Below, in pieces: positions 45,072 through 56,453 of a stretch of DNA of 64,000 nt. Under the pieces are notes generated by a model. That model was not told the origin of the DNA. It worked only from the letters and a program-made list of their open reading frames with translations, and made no database searches. The translations under genes were made by a program, and so were the position numbers. How positions within the stretch are numbered: position 1 is the stretch's first letter; each line of letters opens with the position of its first letter. Source of the stretch: Apoderus coryli (lineage: Eukaryota > Arthropoda > Insecta > Coleoptera > Attelabidae); NCBI GenBank assembly GCA_911728435.2, contig OU452199.1, positions 8,380,860 through 8,444,859 of the forward strand, in the 5' to 3' direction.

Positions 45072-47155
45072 TTTGGCCGGTTTGTCCTCCACTCACTTCG
45101 ACCTGCAGATGGTCTTTTGTCAATGACTCTAATCTATGAATTGTCCAGCTGTCCCACACTTTTCATGAAGTTGATGATTTCTCTGGGGGGCTAAATTCCT
45201 TGCCTCGTCAGGTGTTAGAGTCACCCCTCCAAGGTGTTTTAGCTTTTAGCAGAAAAGTGCCATGCATTCACATAGCACGTGTTCTGTTGTCTCTGTTGCG
45301 TCTTCGCAAAACCGACAAGTGTCGTCCTCGGTTAGGCCGAGGGTTCCGGACCGCAGAACGGGGCGTTTGCGCCCTCTTTTGCAAGTTGGTCCGCAAGACC
45401 GCATTGTGTATGCTCAATATTAACTTTTGGCCACCATACTAATGAGGTATGTAACCATGGGATTGATGACTGTTTGGTACACCCAGTATGTGAGCTTTGG
45501 CTTTAGCCCCCCAAGTCCTACCGAGTAGCCTGTGACACGTCCATATGGCCGCTGTAGCTTTCGATATGCTTTTCCTCTATATGCTGATTCCAGATGAGTC
45601 GTTTATCCAGGATTACTCCCAGGTATTTGACTTTATCCGAAAGACAAATTTGCTCACCGCTGAGAGTGGGGTTAATAATGTCCACCTTTCTCATTCTCAT
45701 GAATGGTACCAACACTGTTTTTTTTCGGATTTATATTCAATCCCTCAGCGTTGCACCAGTTTTTAATATTGTTTAATGCAATTTGCATGCGGTTGGATAT
45801 AACCGATGTGTGTTTTCCCTGGACATTTCCATGAACAATGTCGTCAGCGTAGCTTTGCAAAGTAAAGCCTGCCCTAGCCATTTTTGAAATGAGATGATCC
45901 AGCACTAGTCACCGTAGAAGAGGGGACAATACACCGCCTTGTGGGCATCCCCTAGCCCCTGTCATTGTTACAGACACTTCTCCTATTTCAGCCGTAACGA
46001 CACGGCCTTTCAAAATTGCCTGACTCCATTTCACCAGTGAGGAGTCGACACTCCTCTCTTCTAGTGCTCTACTGATGGATTCATGTGAGGTATTGTCAAA
46101 AGCACCCTCTATATCGATAAAGGCACATAAGGATACTTCTTTTGCCTTAAATAATTTCTCGATGTCTTTTACTAAGCAGTGCAGTAGCACTATTCTGTAC
46201 ACGTTTCCGAGAGCCGTCGGTATCGGTAATTCTCACTTACCGACAGCCATCGGCAAGTCGCTTCGTGCGGCATTCTGTACGCTCTAATACCGACCGATAT
46301 CGGTAATTTGAGTCGACAAAGATCGGTATGTCACCGTGCCCTCGTTCACCTCACGGTGGACGTTACCGATATTTGTTGAGCGATTATTGGATCATTATTG
46401 ATGTTTTGGTTGGAATTACGGATTATTATTTAAGTATATTTGTACTATAGGGTGATTTTACAGTGTAGTGTCTAGATAAGAATTATTCTTCGTAGTTAAG
46501 TTAGATAAGAATTATTAGATACCTATGAAGTTTCGGTGTCAATATATTTTAATATTTTTTTGATTCTTCTTAATACGCCATTACATGTTAGGTATTTTAA
46601 TTGACAATGCTTTATTGCCTTATTGTTTAAAACACATTCTAATTTACAAACCCATGCATTTTGCACCATTTTCTTGCAGACATGTTACATTCAAACTTAA
46701 AACGTCACACAAATTACAAATGACGCACAAAATATTTGTTATTTGTTTACAAATATCTCACCGTTCATTGGCTGAACGTACCGATTCGATTGATGTCACT
46801 TGTAAGCCGACACTTGACGGTTGCATTTCCGACTGTCGGTAACCGTGGCATACAGAATAGCGTCGTTGTGATTAAATCGGTCGCGCAACCGTTGGATGTC
46901 GGTAACATACCGATACCGACGATTGTCGATACAGTGTACAGAATAGCGCTACTGGGCATTAATCGTAGATTTTCCCGCTTGGTAGGCGAATTGCCTTTTG
47001 TGAATCGGTTGCTTATTTAAAGTTTCGCTTTTAGGTATTCGTCTATTATCTTTTCCATAGTTTTCAATAGGAAGGAGGTTAAACTAATAGGCCGGTAGGA
47101 CTTAGGGTCATCCTCTGGACGGCGTCCTGAACCTTACTGAAGTATTACGGGTTCA
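45072..47155 (-). pseudogene. R1-like non-LTR retrotransposon ORF2 with RNase H
   Basis: Minus strand from about 47140: DDPKSYRPISLTSFLLKTME (RT block 1), QFAYQAGKSTINA; then, beyond a 773-bp insertion, LHCLVKDIEKLFKAKEVS, FIDIEGAFDNTSHESI (catalytic D), GARGCPQGGVLSPLL, SYADDIV (catalytic DD), WCNAEGLNINPKKNSV, VKYLGVILDKRLIWNQHI. Further on come a late RNase H segment (CGLADQLAKEGANAPFCGPE), a cysteine-rich tail (EDATETTEHVLCECMALF) and an end near EIINFMKSVGQLDN. Frameshifts occur at about 45905 and 45700, and stops in the C-terminal part. GCPQGGVLSP and SYADD fit the R1/I/LOA group, and RNase H is known in that group. Confidence 0.8.
46182..46954. mobile_element. 773-bp TIR element inserted in the R1-like RT
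   Basis: The ends CAGTAGCACTATTCTGTACAC and (inverted) CAGTAGCGCTATTCTGTACAC form a 21-bp TIR with one mismatch. Subterminal repeats (TCGGTATCGGTAA, ACCGATATCGG, a second ATTCTGTAC at about 46270 and its inverted form at about 46850) extend the symmetry. There is no transposase. Removing it leaves the R1-like frame continuous between the codons for INA and LHC, so the insertion point is exact. The target duplication is no more than a base or so as far as I can see, which leaves the superfamily open. Confidence 0.75.
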
Positions 47156-47164
47156 GCGATCGCA

Positions 47165-47450
47165 CCGAATTCATCATATATCACTTAATAATAACGTGTC
47201 TTCCCGTGAACCAGTTATTTCCGGTGTTCCCCAGGACTAGTCCCATTACTATTTTTAATTTACATGTCAGCTGCTGTATCATCGGTGAATCGGTGACTTA
47301 TTCTCATTTACAATTCTACGCTGATGATACCCATCTTTTACGATGATAAAAATGTCCATTGGGTTCAGCCAAAAGCAATCACGAATATTCTTTGGCCCAT
47401 AACTTGAAAATCAATCCAGGCAAAATACAGTCATGGTATTATGCTCAAAA
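47165..47450 (+). pseudogene. CR1/Jockey-like RT fragment, right half of a split element
   Basis: SSREPVISGVPQ, then in the next frame GLVPLLFLIYMSAAVSS, then YSHLQFYADDTHLL (catalytic DD) and NLKINPGKIQS. This is the expected continuation of the block at 44982-45068. It is decayed by frameshifts and stops. Confidence 0.6.
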
Positions 47451-47628
47451 AAAAACCATAGAGTTCACATTGAGTCCTATTTAGACATCAAAACAAATGG
47501 CACCTTTCACAAATCAAGCTAAATATTCGGTTTTTTTTTTAATTATTTGTTAGGGTATAGGTTCAAATAGAAATGTATCGCAGAACAAAAATAAAAACTT
47601 GGTTTTTATTTTATGACATATTTATAAA

Positions 47629-47669
47629 ACACAACGTTTCGTCAACTGATTTTTGACTTCATCAGGTGT
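47629..47669 (-). ncRNA. Hammerhead-ribozyme-like motif 6, a second type
   Basis: Minus strand: stem I ACAC/GTGT, core CTGATGA, one extra A, stem II GTCAA/TTGAC with a 7-nt loop, GAA, short palindromic stem III ACGT, T, stem I. All elements pair. Stem sequences and the downstream sequence differ from motifs 1-5, so this comes from another family. Like motif 1 it is structurally complete. Confidence 0.55.
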
Positions 47670-47778
47670 CTGAAATTATAATTTAATGACATTAAAAAAC
47701 ATCATAATGATTTATATACACGCATTTTTTTTCCCTGGACACAATACCAAAAACTGTTTAATTAAACAAAAAACTAAA

Positions 47779-48444
47779 TAAATGAAAAATAACTTAATGG
47801 CAAAGCGGACTAAAATTCTGGTTTTACATACACAAGGAATTTTGTTTAATTTAGCAGCGCCCCAGTCTAATTCAATAGAACCAGACCGAGGCATGGGTCG
47901 ACAGATACTGACGATTTCGTTTCGCTCTTCTTATGAGCTCGTCAGAGTACCATAGTTATTTGGCATTAAACATCGACGGCAGAACGCTTGGAGACCACCG
48001 TCCGAGCATTGCTGAAACCCAAATATTTGGGAGATGCTGGCAGAAGGATAAAATGGTCTCCTGCTAGCGTTTTGTGTTCATACTATCTTTATTTATATTT
48101 ATTTCTATTTATACGACTGGTTTTACCTACACATTGAGTTTGTTCGGCCTCTGCATGGTATAGGATATGCATTACTATGTACATGTAGATGATACGTGTT
48201 TACATGTGTCTACTGTTATGTATCCTATTGTGCTTAAATGCAGGCTGATATTTGTAGATGGGCAACGACTATGGTACTCTGACGAGCTCATAACAAGAGC
48301 GAAACCAATTCGTCAGTATCTGTCGACCCATGCCTCGGTCTGGTTCTATTGAATTAGACTGGGGCCCTGCTAAATTAAACAAAATTCCTTGTGTATGTAA
48401 AACCAGAATTTTAGTCCGCTTTGCCATTAAGTTATTTTTCATTT
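47779..48444. repeat. Fold-back repeat, arms of about 176 bp
   Basis: The left arm 47779-47955 and the right arm 48269-48444 are inverted copies (GGCAAAGCGGACTAAAAT outward, GAGCTCGTCAGAGTACCAT inward) around a 313-bp spacer. The unit including the right arm and the adjacent spacer (48165-48444) is repeated at 52855-53115. The minus strand of that repeat, plus strand here, keeps a 61-63 codon open frame (MHYYVHVDDTCLHVST to SVWFY) with few differences. The family is unknown. Confidence 0.75.
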
Positions 48445-48539
48445 ATTATATTTACGGACATGAAATCCTTTTAAAAAACTAAATTTTATTTCTGAAATTA
48501 TGAAATATTAAAAAACGGAAAAATATAATATTTATTACA

Positions 48540-48940
48540 TATTTTTGTGTCTTTCTAAGCAAATTCTTCGGGCACATTGTAAACAAACCGGTTTTTTTAC
48601 AAATAATGCATAAATACTGAGTCCTTCTTTTTATTTTTGATGGACAAATATGACATATACGTCCATTGTGCACGCGCTTCTCCTGCGCTGGTATTTCTTC
48701 TGTTGCAGTAGACTTGTTTAGTACTCATTCCAAAGAATATTTTAGTTTTCTAGGTATTTTTTTACTTTGCAGTCGCCTTTCAATTATTAGACTAAACATT
48801 TCAAAAATCTATTCGTTCCAACTTACGAGCATCTTTATAGTTTGGGTGCATAATATATTCATTTATCGTGCTGACATCTAACATTTGAAGAAATATTGCC
48901 ATTGGCCATCTGTTTTCATTCTAGAAGGTCTTGGAATACC
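48540..48940 (-). pseudogene. piggyBac-type transposase, C-terminal part
   Basis: The minus strand reads RWPMAIFLQMLDVSTINEYI, the RRWP...NAY segment that closes the piggyBac catalytic domain, then in the next frame FSLIIERRLQSKKIPRKL. One stop later comes the cysteine-rich tail VHNGRICHICPSKIKRRTQY then LCIICKK, with the last cysteines in a shifted frame (VCLQCARR). The C-x2-C spacing is that of the piggyBac C-terminal zinc-binding domain that contacts the transposon ends. The earlier catalytic domain and the TTAA-flanked ends are not seen. Confidence 0.75.
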
Positions 48941-49272
48941 AGCCATGCCATAAAATAAATAAACTATTTGCATAAATATCTGATTATAAAGTTTTAGTCA
49001 AAATAAATTTACTTACCCAATACGGTGTGGTCTGGTAGACCATTTTCGATATATAGAAAAATAACAAATTACAACAACCGAGGTTCTCGCATTACTGATG
49101 TGTAGGATGGTCATGGACTAAAAGGTACACAGAAGCCCAACCTACCACCTTTAAGAATATGTGAAATAATATAGAAAGCATGTCGCTGGCTCAATGAAGC
49201 CCATAATTTAATGTTTATTTTTAGTCAATTTTTTATGTATAAACTTTAAATATTTTTTCGCGAGTGAATAAT

Positions 49273-49313
49273 GTCACTGATGATGAGGATATGACCCTCG
49301 AAACATGTATGAC
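49273..49313 (+). ncRNA. Hammerhead-ribozyme-like motif 5
   Basis: Stem I GTCA/TGAC (different from motifs 1 and 4, pairing kept), core CTGATGA, one extra T, stem II GAGG/CCTC with a 7-nt loop, GAA, palindromic stem III ACATGT, A. All core bases are intact. The downstream block contains GAAGCAGACGTCG and TTTAATATTTC, comparable with the sequence after motif 3. Confidence 0.6.
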
Positions 49314-52300
49314 TGACTGTCGATATTGAACAATATATATGGTTTACTTGTGAAGCAGACGTCGTTTTAATATTTCTATATCCACCGCTCCTCTTTATAA
49401 TGGATTACTTCGTTAGATGTTAAAAATATGTTACAATCGAGAGACATTTGAATTTTAAAATTGAGTGATTTGGTTCTCTGGTGCATGTTTATTTTTATTT
49501 CTTAGTGTATCGCATCAATTTATTATTTCTTGTTTTGTTATATAATTTAGACATTTATTTGTAAAGTCTTCTTGAAGGTTAAGTGTTAAAGAGTAGCTTC
49601 TTAGCTAAACTTCGCCTTTTTGATGATTTAATGTAAAATGTATTTATACATTTTTAATAAAGGCGTTTATTATTTATTGCCATTTACTGAATAACTGTAG
49701 TCGATTGGGTTATGAGCCGTCATATGTAGAACTTTTTTCTAAGGGGCTCGTTTCCAAGAGCTATTTATTCATTTGAATACATCATATTAAATTTATTCGT
49801 TATACGTTATGAAACTGGCAACAAGACTGTGATATCCGAGGATGTCAACCAGCATTATATCAATAACGCAAATATTTGAAAAACATTCTTACCAACTGAT
49901 TTAGAAAATAAAAAACAAATTACCACAAACATTCAAGCTATACAAGAAAAGAATAATAGAAGGGCTTATATATAGAAATGCTATCAGAGTAGATTTGCCA
50001 TTATCTGAATGATATACTGCTATAACAGAGGGAAGTGTTGTTTTCTCACAAAGGCACGTGTGCTACATGTTTAACTTTAGTTCAGAGCTATAATTTTCCT
50101 TTTATCTTGAATGACATGTATGTTTTGTTTTTTGCTGTTGTTTGTTAGTGGTCTGCTTTTGTGAATTAAATAATTAGTTTTCTATTTGGAAAGATTAACA
50201 AAGTTGCGATAGATTTATGATTTTAATGTCATACTTTAAAACAATTGACATAATCAAAATTTTATGATGGAAGCGCATAAGCAAGCCGAATTGGTACTGA
50301 ATCAAACCGTACCCAACTCATTTCTGTTTTGTTATTTTGTTTGTTATTCCATTCAGAAACGAACAGTTCGCTGGTTTGTTAAGGAAGCCGTCCGCAGAAA
50401 GAGCTTTTACTTATTTGGTTTTAGCTAGCTAGTCTGTAAATCTGAGGATAAAACTTTCACATTTGCTCTATAGTTCAAAATTTATAAACAATGAGCCCAC
50501 AGAATCAGCGCCTAATTTAGAGCCAATTTCTAAAAGTGAACTAATAGTTCATTTGGCCTGTATTTTGTAAAAAGTCTGGAACTTTTGTAAAGTGAAATAA
50601 TTTTTAGCTCAAATCAAAAAAAATTAATTTTCGCGAAGTGGAATCTGGAAATTGAGGAACAAGATCATGCCTTGGGAAGTTAATACTGCTACACACACTC
50701 ACCACATTAAAACTAAATAAAGATTCAAACGTGCCCTTTTGAGGCCATCCAATGTGGTTAGAGGTTCTTGGCCTCTGTATATTGTCACATTTAGGTTTAA
50801 CGTGAACTACGAGGGCATTGAAAATAAGGACGTTATCTAAAAGATTGAAACACCGAATACCAAGTTTAAATAGACTAAGTTTATTAACAGCTAAAGTTGA
50901 GAAGAGTTTACAAAGTGATGAAACTTAAATTAGAGACTATAGAGTTAAAATAATAGAATACAAATTAATAATACCTACATTAAAATATCAGACCACATAT
51001 GGTCAAGTTGCACTATGGGTCACATTTTACTGGCTTCAGGCTTTCTTACTATTAGTTTAAAATTAAGACACAACTAAACTTCTTTCTCTGGAGAGGAGAA
51101 TTTATAACAAAAGGGTTAACCCTCGCTTAAACAATCTTGCGCCTAAATCCTCCCTGTCTTGACCAATGATAATGAGGGAGGCTGGATTTAATCAAAGATG
51201 GTTTCCAGATTTCTCTATGCTAATTGGTTATTAACATAATCATAATATTGCACCACCACCCCTACATCGCGTTTATTTAGTTGTGGTGGTCAGAATTGCT
51301 AATGCTGCATTTTTCAGTATGACTACCTTTGCAAGCGGAGGGTAAGAGTCAGGGCTCCTGATTATCGAGAAATGGTGACTCATCTAGATAAACTAGAATA
51401 AACAGGAAATTAATATTTTTGTATTTTTCCATCGAACATCTAGGGTTTGTTATTTATTTATAATTTATATTTATTTATTAATAATTTTGGAATCTGTATT
51501 CCTGACAATACTTAATTCACAGTTACAGAGAGACGATCAATTAGAACAAGAAGAATAAAAGGAGCTGCAGATAAAACTGCGCAATGCGGGCACCTATATT
51601 AAAATGTGTCACAAGAGATTTTAGTTGGCAGGGAATATAGAAAAGTCTATAAGATAATACTTATATAGACCATTATTCTGGAAAGATCCTTCGTTAAGTT
51701 ATAGTACCAAACGTTTCGTCGATTGGGGTTAAACTGAGATGCAGTTGCTCTAAAGAAGCTGACAGGTTGATCATCGAAATGTTAGTTAAAGTAAATTGGA
51801 AACAAGATTTATCCAAAAAAAATGTTTGAGCAATCTTTTGTGATGTGTGATGCATACATTCCTGCCTGAATTCGTATGTGCTTCATTCTTTCTGCCGATA
51901 GCCGTGGAACAGTATTTTAGACCATCTTTAAAGCTCCAGTTTTTGCTGGCACATATCATTTACGATTTCCTACCACCTAAAATGATTTCTGATATTGTGA
52001 TTCAATCACCAATGCGCACTTTCAATGAAACAGTTACCGTAATAGTTCTAAGAATGATCAGCGAATACAAAAAATTACATTTTGTGATCAACGAAATCAG
52101 AAATTTACTGTGATACACAGACAGAGAATAGATTCTTTTCTTTCTTTGACAATTTGCGCCTCTCATAAAATATTCTCTGTCTAAATAAAAATCTAAAGCA
52201 CTTTATTTGGAAAACTGGAATTGTCCACTATTTATCACAACTAATTAATTGAAGAAGTTTAATTGAAAAATTTGCGTACTTAGTGAACTGGTCGTTTATC

Positions 52301-52553
52301 AGAATGAGCCCACCAACATTTAAGTCGAAATATTCTGTGTGAGCATCTGGCGTGAATGGTTTCGTTAATTGTTCGCAGGATTAGTAGATAGATCTCGCCC
52401 CGAGAAATGGCATTAACCCAATTATTAAGAAGATTTAGCTACAACTAAATAAAGCACTTCGTGAATTTTAGAATTCCATTGGTAATTTAAAGTTTTCGTA
52501 ATAATATTGTGAGTGGTTTTTTATTAAAATACAAGTAATAGACGATAGATATA
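49314..52553. other. Intergenic sequence
   Basis: No convincing gene. At 51713-51775 an inverted pair of ACGTTTCG/CGAAATGTT boxes resembles the ends of hammerhead-bearing repeats, but without a CTGATGA core. The open frame at 51847-52113 (88 codons) is not recognised. Confidence 0.4.
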
Positions 52554-53700
52554 TAGGGTGGTCCATCGAAAAGTTGAACCTAGCTTTTCGGTTGAAAGCA
52601 ATAATGTTTGGACACGTCGATCTCACAGGTTTGCATTGCTGCAATTATTGTTGTTGTATAAACCATAGAGGCGAATATTATCAAATTCAATAAGATAATT
52701 TGTCCCCAAAAGTTTAGTGTTCTCCCCAGATTTTGTAAAGACATTCAAGGTAGGTGTTTATTTTTGAAATTATTGATTGTTCTAGAATTACTGCTCATTA
52801 GTTTAATAATGAGCAATAACAATGTGAAAAATGCGTATGTTGCTATAATAATAATGGCAAAGCGGACTAAAATATTGGTTTTACCTTCACAAGGAATTTT
52901 GTTTAATTTAGCAGGGCCTCAGTCTAATTCAATAGAACCAGACCGAGGTATGGGTCGACAGATACTGCCGAATTCGTTTCGCTCTTGTTATGAGCTCGTC
53001 AGAGTACCATCGTCGTTGCCCATCTACGAATATCAGCCTGCATTTAAGCACAATAGGATACACAAGAGTAGACACATGTAAGCACGTATCATCTACATGT
53101 ACATAGTAGTGCATATCCATACTGGATCTGTTATGTGTAGTGCTAGCAGGAAAACACCAGGATCAAGCCGTGGAAGTCGCTATTTTGCATTAGATCATGC
53201 TCGAAGTATCCATCAAGCTCAAGCCTAAGTCCCGTTCGTCTATATATATAAAATTATATAGGACAGGAACTGAATCAAGATAATCCTGATATAAAGCGGC
53301 AATTTTCTGAGGAAATGAAGACTAATTATGACTGTACATTTAGCTTTGAACAAACCGTTCTTGGGAGGAAATCATAATATAATAGAACTACTTTTTCTTA
53401 TTGGAAATTTAAGTGGTGAAGTGTACCTAAACATACTTGAATATGTAATTGATCCTCTGATAACAAAAGTAATAGGCGAAGATGATTCAAATCATAATAT
53501 TGATCAGCTTCATTTCCAGCAAGATTGAGCGCTTCCAAACTAAGCTGCTGCTGTAAGAGAATTTTTAAATAATCAGTGACCCGGACGGAATGAAACTCCC
53601 AATAGAATATCCTGCTAAGTCACACAATTTATTGCTTATTGCCTCTGGACTATTTTTCTTAAAATAAATGTTTGCTACGTAGAAAATGATAATACAATAG
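52554..53700 (+). pseudogene. Degenerate relative of the intact mariner-like transposon
   Basis: The left end AGGGTGGTCCATCGAAAAG and CTAGCTTTTCGG matches the intact elements' TIR with changes and the loss of most of the 340-bp arm. From 53150 transposase pieces follow in order: the VEVAIL-like N-terminal segment, the QELNQDNPDI segment, then LIGNLSGEVYLNILEYVIDP and FQQD followed by a stop at the second catalytic aspartate region. Degraded sequence continues to about 53700. A copy of the fold-back repeat (52855-53115) has inserted between the end and the gene. No right end is recognised. Confidence 0.75.
52855..53115 (+). repeat. Third copy of the 47779-48444 repeat unit
   Basis: Matches 48165-48444 in inverted orientation over its whole length with scattered changes. 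It lies inside the degenerate mariner-like copy, so it moved there after that copy arrived. Confidence 0.8.
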
Positions 53701-54699
53701 AGTGGAGTCTTATATCGTATTATCAGCAAATAAAAGTTAAATCTTCACAAAAGAATTTTAATAAGTCACTCTGCGTCTCTTCGTTTACGAGGGAGAATCA
53801 TTAAGATTCTCCTTTGTGAGCGTGATATACGGGGGCGATTTTCGTTTAGCTCTACAAGGCAAGCGAGTAAGTTATTAAAACCAAAAAAGTATAATCAATC
53901 AAATATCAACCCCTTTTCTATATTCTACATTTCCTTTAACAAAGTGGAGCCCGCTTATCTGAATTTCCTAAGACTTTTGTGACAGAGCAAAGGCTCAACA
54001 TATACTTTCAAATTTTATTTGTGACAATACAAATCCTTCAATAATAGAAAATAAATTAATTAAAATTAATGAAAAACAAAAGAAAAAGCTTAAAGCGAAA
54101 TTCAGTAAACCAATTGATTGGTCATTAATAATCATCACCTGTTTTATTTAGGATCGATTAGGGCAAATTAAATCCAATTTTCTAATATAATGAAAAGAGT
54201 TTTAAAGTAGAGAAGTTAAAAATCTGTAGGTGATTAATGACCAGGTTGCTTTTTACCAACGAAACGACCGACGCCAACGCCACATTGTAATTCTTTTCTG
54301 ATATTTTAATTCGTTTATTTTTTCATACAAATTTTAGGAACAATAATAAGAATAATACAGCAAATTGCCATGCCTCGGCCTCGGCTAACTGATAGGTAGG
54401 TTCAAAATGAGTGAGTCTGCATCGGACCCTCCACTACGACAACCGAGGGTCTATTGTGGCTCATACCTATTTTTATTCCGCCCAGCAGTAAAATTTTCTT
54501 AATGAAGTCGATTATGTGTATTTTATTTATTAAATACAATCAAAAGCGACACATCAGTTCACAATAATTATTGTTTGTTGATATGGAGAATTTATTGTAA
54601 AAATGCAACTGTGTGAACAACTTATATATATATATACTGACTTCATTTAATGTTTTTGTATTGTTAGGTAGGATGGGCTCATACAATTTGTATACAGGT
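53701..54699. other. Intergenic sequence
   Basis: A small perfect hairpin, GGAGAATC/GATTCTCC, is at about 53790-53811. A richer patch at 54365-54445 has no recognised content. Confidence 0.4.
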
Positions 54700-54786
54700 T
54701 GTATGTGTCCCATATTTCACCAGTTAGGTAGGTGGAACCTATATTATTAAAATTAAAATACAATATTTGTTATCAGGTTTCAGGTT

Positions 54787-54835
54787 TCTGTGGCGTCATT
54801 GGTAGGGCGTTCGCTTCGCATGCGAAAGGTTAGGG
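54787..54835 (+). other. tRNA-Ala-like head of the SINE-like repeat
   Basis: TGGCGTCATTGGTAGGGCG is D-arm/box A-like. TTCGC and GCGAA form a perfect 5-bp anticodon stem around TTCGCAT, placing CGC (Ala) as anticodon. The T-arm that should follow is replaced by a long T-rich run. The acceptor stem is not formed, so this is not a functional tRNA gene. Confidence 0.6.
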
Positions 54836-55129
54836 GTATTTTTTTTTGTTAATTTTTCTTTCTTAAATTTTTTTTTTTTATTTTTTTTTTAAATTTTTTT
54901 TTTATTTTTTTTTTTTATTTTTTTTTTAATATCTTCGTAAATTCTATTGAAAAAGTATTAATCTTTAAAAATGTGACTCACTCCACACATACTACGTTCC
55001 TTTTATAAATATCACTATTCCAAATGTCATATAACCTGTGACACAAAAGGTAACTGTCAAGCAAATTATTAGTAAAATAAGTGACACCAACGTTAGAAAA
55101 ACATATTTCCAAATTATGACAAACCAACC

Positions 55130-55345
55130 AATTTTAAAATAGAGAGATATGGTAGAATCATAACTGCAACCAACGAATTTCAAATTAGAGAGATATGGTA
55201 GAATAATAACTGCAACCAACGAATCTCAAAATAGAGATATATTATGGTAGTTCTAAAAAATAACGTCCGCCACTATTAACGTTAACGTTATTTGAACATC
55301 TGGTTAAACCAACCAATTTCAAATAAGAAAGATACGGTAGACAAT
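55130..55345 (-). repeat. Minisatellite of about 50-bp units
   Basis: Units containing AACCAACGAATTTCAAA, TAGAGAGATATGGTAGAAT and ATAACTGC are repeated here. They correspond to the array at about 2560-2768 in inverted orientation. Confidence 0.75.
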
Positions 55346-56453
55346 GTTTAATATAAACTTTAAATTTATATACGGGGCGAGTCAAAAATGTATTTCTTTA
55401 TTTTGTTAAGGAGGAAAAAGTAATATTTTGATTAATTTTTTGACTTCTTTAGATTTAAATTCAAGATTTCTTTGAAAGTTAAACTATAAGTTCCTAGAGG
55501 TGATCTATCGGGTAACTCAAAAATGTTTCTATTTATTTTCAATATTTTTAGGTACGGTAGAGCGTAAGAAATAGAAAAAATTTCAGATTTTTTTAGTTTT
55601 TTAGATTGGTTATGAAATTATTGCACAAGGTGGTTAAACATTTGATCTACGGGTTAACTCAAAAATTTTTCTATTTATCTTCAATATATTTAGGTGCGGT
55701 AGAGCGTAATAGATAGAAAATATTTCAGATTTTTTAGATTGGTTTATGAAATTATTGCATAGGGTGGTTAAAAAATGTTTCAAAAAAATTTTAATTTGAA
55801 GTTTTTGGTATATTTTTTTTAAGTTTTACAGTATTTTTAGGTATATATTATTAAAATACAATATTTGTTATCAGGTTTCTGTTCTGTTTCGAATCCCAGC
55901 TCTGGCAGTACTTTTTTTAATTTTTGTTTTTATTTTTATATTTCTTTTTTCGAATTTTTTTTTATTTTTTTTACAACCCTTAATGACTTTTGTCATAGAT
56001 AAGACTACCACAAAACGACTGGGAAATCCCGCATTCTTGTCTTTTAAATATTTTACGACTCATTTTATTAAATTTTAGTTTCCAAATGCACGTGTAATAT
56101 TTTTTATGTTGGCCCTATTTATTATGTGCACTGAGCATTAAAGCAACACCAAAATAACGATTTTTAATTACAAATTTACGTCGAAACCACGAAAAATTTG
56201 TAACCGCTGAAACAAAGTAAAAAAATGCATTTTAATATGTGTGCAGGAACAATTCATTGGGAATAATGATACTGCCTAGTGGAAATACTGACCAGCTATA
56301 AATTTTAATGTTTTTTAATTAACGTAACATAAAATATGGCTCTAAACAAAATCTATTTTTCTTTTTTATTTGATCGAGCGTGAACATGTAATTTTTGCAA
56401 ATTACACTATATTTTTCATGAGATAATGTTTTGCTATTACGCAAAAAATATTT

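Larger units (their letters stand above)
54700..56033 (+). repeat. tRNA-related SINE-like repeat, copy B (expanded)
   Basis: Second copy of the repeat at 2258-2768, inverted to it, and more than twice as long. The segment with ATTAAAATACAATATTTGTT and AGGTTTCTGT occurs twice (54740-54792 and 55850-55885), so part of the unit is duplicated. The first is followed by the tRNA-like D and anticodon arms, the second by a T-arm-like CTGTTTCGAATCCCAGC. T-rich runs, a minisatellite and A+T-rich sequence lie between them. Confidence 0.65.

Noticed and set aside
51713..51775. Seventh hammerhead motif
   Set aside because: CGAAATGTT and its inverse are present but CTGATGA is replaced by CTGACAG and the stems do not pair convincingly.
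54787..54835. Functional tRNA-Ala gene
   Set aside because: There is no T-arm or acceptor stem in place. Only the D and anticodon arms are tRNA-like, and the same sequence occurs in another repeat copy.
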